In this document: positions 5,838-6,809 of the stretch, in pieces
Numbering within the stretch: the first letter of the stretch is position 1
Layout of the letters: every line of letters starts with the position of its first letter
DNA from: Gammaproteobacteria bacterium
Lineage (GTDB): Bacteria; Pseudomonadota; Gammaproteobacteria; Comchoanobacterales; Comchoanobacteraceae
Length of the DNA stretch: 6,809 nt
Direction of reading: 5' to 3'
NCBI GenBank assembly: GCA_030829925.1
Contig: JAURNZ010000046.1
Span: 1 to 6,809, forward strand
Notes under the pieces: generated by a model
Told to the model about the DNA's origin: nothing
The model's input: the letters and a program-made list of their open reading frames with translations, nothing else
The model's database searches: none
Program-made: the position numbers and the translations under genes

Positions 5838-6809
5838 GATTTTTTAATTTTATCGACAAGAGCAACTAGCATAGCATCCGTAATCTCTTTATTCGCTTCT
5901 GCCAATGCTTTAAAAGGCTTAAGTAGCTTATCTAAATCACCTTGTTCTAGATCTATACCCAGAAAATCAAGCTTATGTTTCAACCCCTTCCTTCCAGAGT
6001 GTATGCCTAAGAAAATGTTAGATTGATTTAGACCTATGTCTTCTCTACGCATGATTTCGTACGTATTCGCATGTTTTAAAACACCATCTTGATGAATGCC
6101 GCTTTCATGAAGAAAAGCATTTCGACCAACAATGGCTTTATTGTATTGAACAGGAAAATCTATACTCTCAGAAACGAGCCTCGAGAGCTTTGTTAAATAA
6201 CAAGTATTAAAAGAAGATACAGGCATACCTAGATCCTGTCTGGTTTTAAGTGCCATTACAATTTCCTCAAGCGATGCATTGCCAGCTCGTTCACCAATAC
6301 CATTCATGGTACACTCTACCTGAGAGACACCTGCCTGAATTGCGGCCAAAGAATTAGCTACAGCTAAACCTAAGTCATTATGGCAATGTATCGATATATT
6401 GATATCGTCCATACCGGGTACTTTATTTAGTAACAACTTAACAACATCACTGATTTCATGCGGAAAGGCATAGCCTACGGTATCAGCAATATTGATTGTT
6501 TTAGCACCATTTTTAATTGCAGTTTCCACTGATTTACATAACACATCATGTTCAGACCGCAAAGCATCTTCAGCTGCCCACTGAACATCATCGGTAATGT
6601 TTCTTGCTTTACTCACGCTGCTTGCAATCATTACAAAAACTTCTTCAGTGGTTAAATTTAATTTATGTTTGCGATGCGTAGATGAAATACCTAAAAAAGT
6701 ATGAATACGTGGTCTTTTAGCTTGTGCGAGTGCCTGACCAGCTATTTCAATGTCTTTGTCTAATGCCCTAGCCAATGCACAAACAGATGCATTTTTAACT
6801 TGTTTTGCA
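5834..6809 (-). CDS. leuA: 2-isopropylmalate synthase, short form lacking the leucine-regulatory domain; N-terminus beyond right edge
   Basis: Claisen condensation of acetyl-CoA with 2-ketoisovalerate, the committed step to leucine; cytoplasmic. The last 324 residues are visible, starting at AKQVKNASVCALAR, which aligns about 65-70 residues into E. coli LeuA. The N-terminal DTTLRDGEQ metal motif is therefore off the edge. TIM-barrel features are intact: TINIADTVGYAFP, ISIHCHNDLGLA with the two metal-binding histidines (visible 141 and 143), MNGIGERAGNASLEE and HESGIHQDGVLK...TYEIM, the last two characteristic of isopropylmalate synthases. The protein ends DKIKKS soon after the catalytic linker, giving an expected total near 390 residues instead of about 520. 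The C-terminal leucine-sensing dimer domain is absent, and ilvC occupies the DNA where it would lie. Homocitrate or citramalate synthase is less likely from the motifs. A TTG at 6773-6775 is internal, not the start, because homology continues upstream of it. Confidence 0.9.
   Translation of the reverse strand, partial: AKQVKNASVCALARALDKDIEIAGQALAQAKRPRIHTFLGISSTHRKHKLNLTTEEVFVMIASSVSKARNITDDVQWAAEDALRSEHDVLCKSVETAIKNGAKTINIADTVGYAFPHEISDVVKLLLNKVPGMDDINISIHCHNDLGLAVANSLAAIQAGVSQVECTMNGIGERAGNASLEEIVMALKTRQDLGMPVSSFNTCYLTKLSRLVSESIDFPVQYNKAIVGRNAFLHESGIHQDGVLKHANTYEIMRREDIGLNQSNIFLGIHSGRKGLKHKLDFLGIDLEQGDLDKLLKPFKALAEANKEITDAMLVALVDKIKKS

Noticed and set aside
6773..6775. TTG as the start of leuA
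   Set aside because: The upstream in-frame residues AKQVKNASVCA match the isopropylmalate synthase family, so the gene continues past the window edge.
1..6809. tRNA, rRNA, CRISPR array, insertion sequence or attachment site
   Set aside because: No cloverleaf, regularly spaced repeats, transposase or integrase motif, or long terminal repeats were seen on either strand.

Overview
The window is about 6.8 kb of AT-rich bacterial chromosome (roughly 37% G+C by eye). It carries seven genes, and the two at the window edges are incomplete. A fabA-fabB pair, the anaerobic unsaturated fatty acid module, points to a gammaproteobacterium. The low G+C content, an ankyrin-repeat protein with an effector-like tail, and a thiamine-salvage kinase suggest a host-associated or intracellular lineage of the Legionellales/Coxiellales/Berkiella kind. 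That placement is inference: no rRNA or other clean taxonomic marker is present.

Layout from left to right. Bases 1-770 (minus) hold the N-terminal part of FabB, and 794-1303 (minus) hold FabA with a GTG start; the two are 23 bp apart and almost certainly one operon. A 176-bp gap with a candidate fabA promoter follows. Then comes a thiamine pyrophosphokinase (1480-2139, minus). A 155-bp divergent spacer carries a near-perfect dyad over a candidate promoter for an ankyrin-repeat protein (2295-3074, plus). That gene converges, across 69 bp, with a prokaryotic ionotropic-glutamate-receptor-like protein (3144-4268, minus): a split periplasmic solute-binding domain with a two-helix pore inserted. 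A 102-bp divergent spacer with overlapping candidate promoters leads to ilvC (4371-5837, plus), which is of the plant-plastid type, not the Escherichia coli or Pseudomonas type. It ends tail-to-tail on a short-form leuA (5834 to the right edge, minus), and the two stop codons share one TTAA.

Functionally there are three blocks. One is housekeeping lipid synthesis: FabA makes the cis-3-decenoyl branch point and FabB elongates it. One is branched-chain amino acid synthesis: IlvC makes the dihydroxyacid precursors of valine, isoleucine and, through ketoisovalerate, leucine, and LeuA commits ketoisovalerate to leucine. The third is a set of genes facing the environment or host: thiamine salvage, a putative ankyrin effector and a ligand-gated channel-like receptor. 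The most unusual items are the receptor-like channel whose selectivity filter lacks the GYG signature, the plant-type ketol-acid reductoisomerase, the leucine synthase with no feedback domain beside it, and the ankyrin protein with a C-terminal acidic block and a possible nuclear localisation signal.
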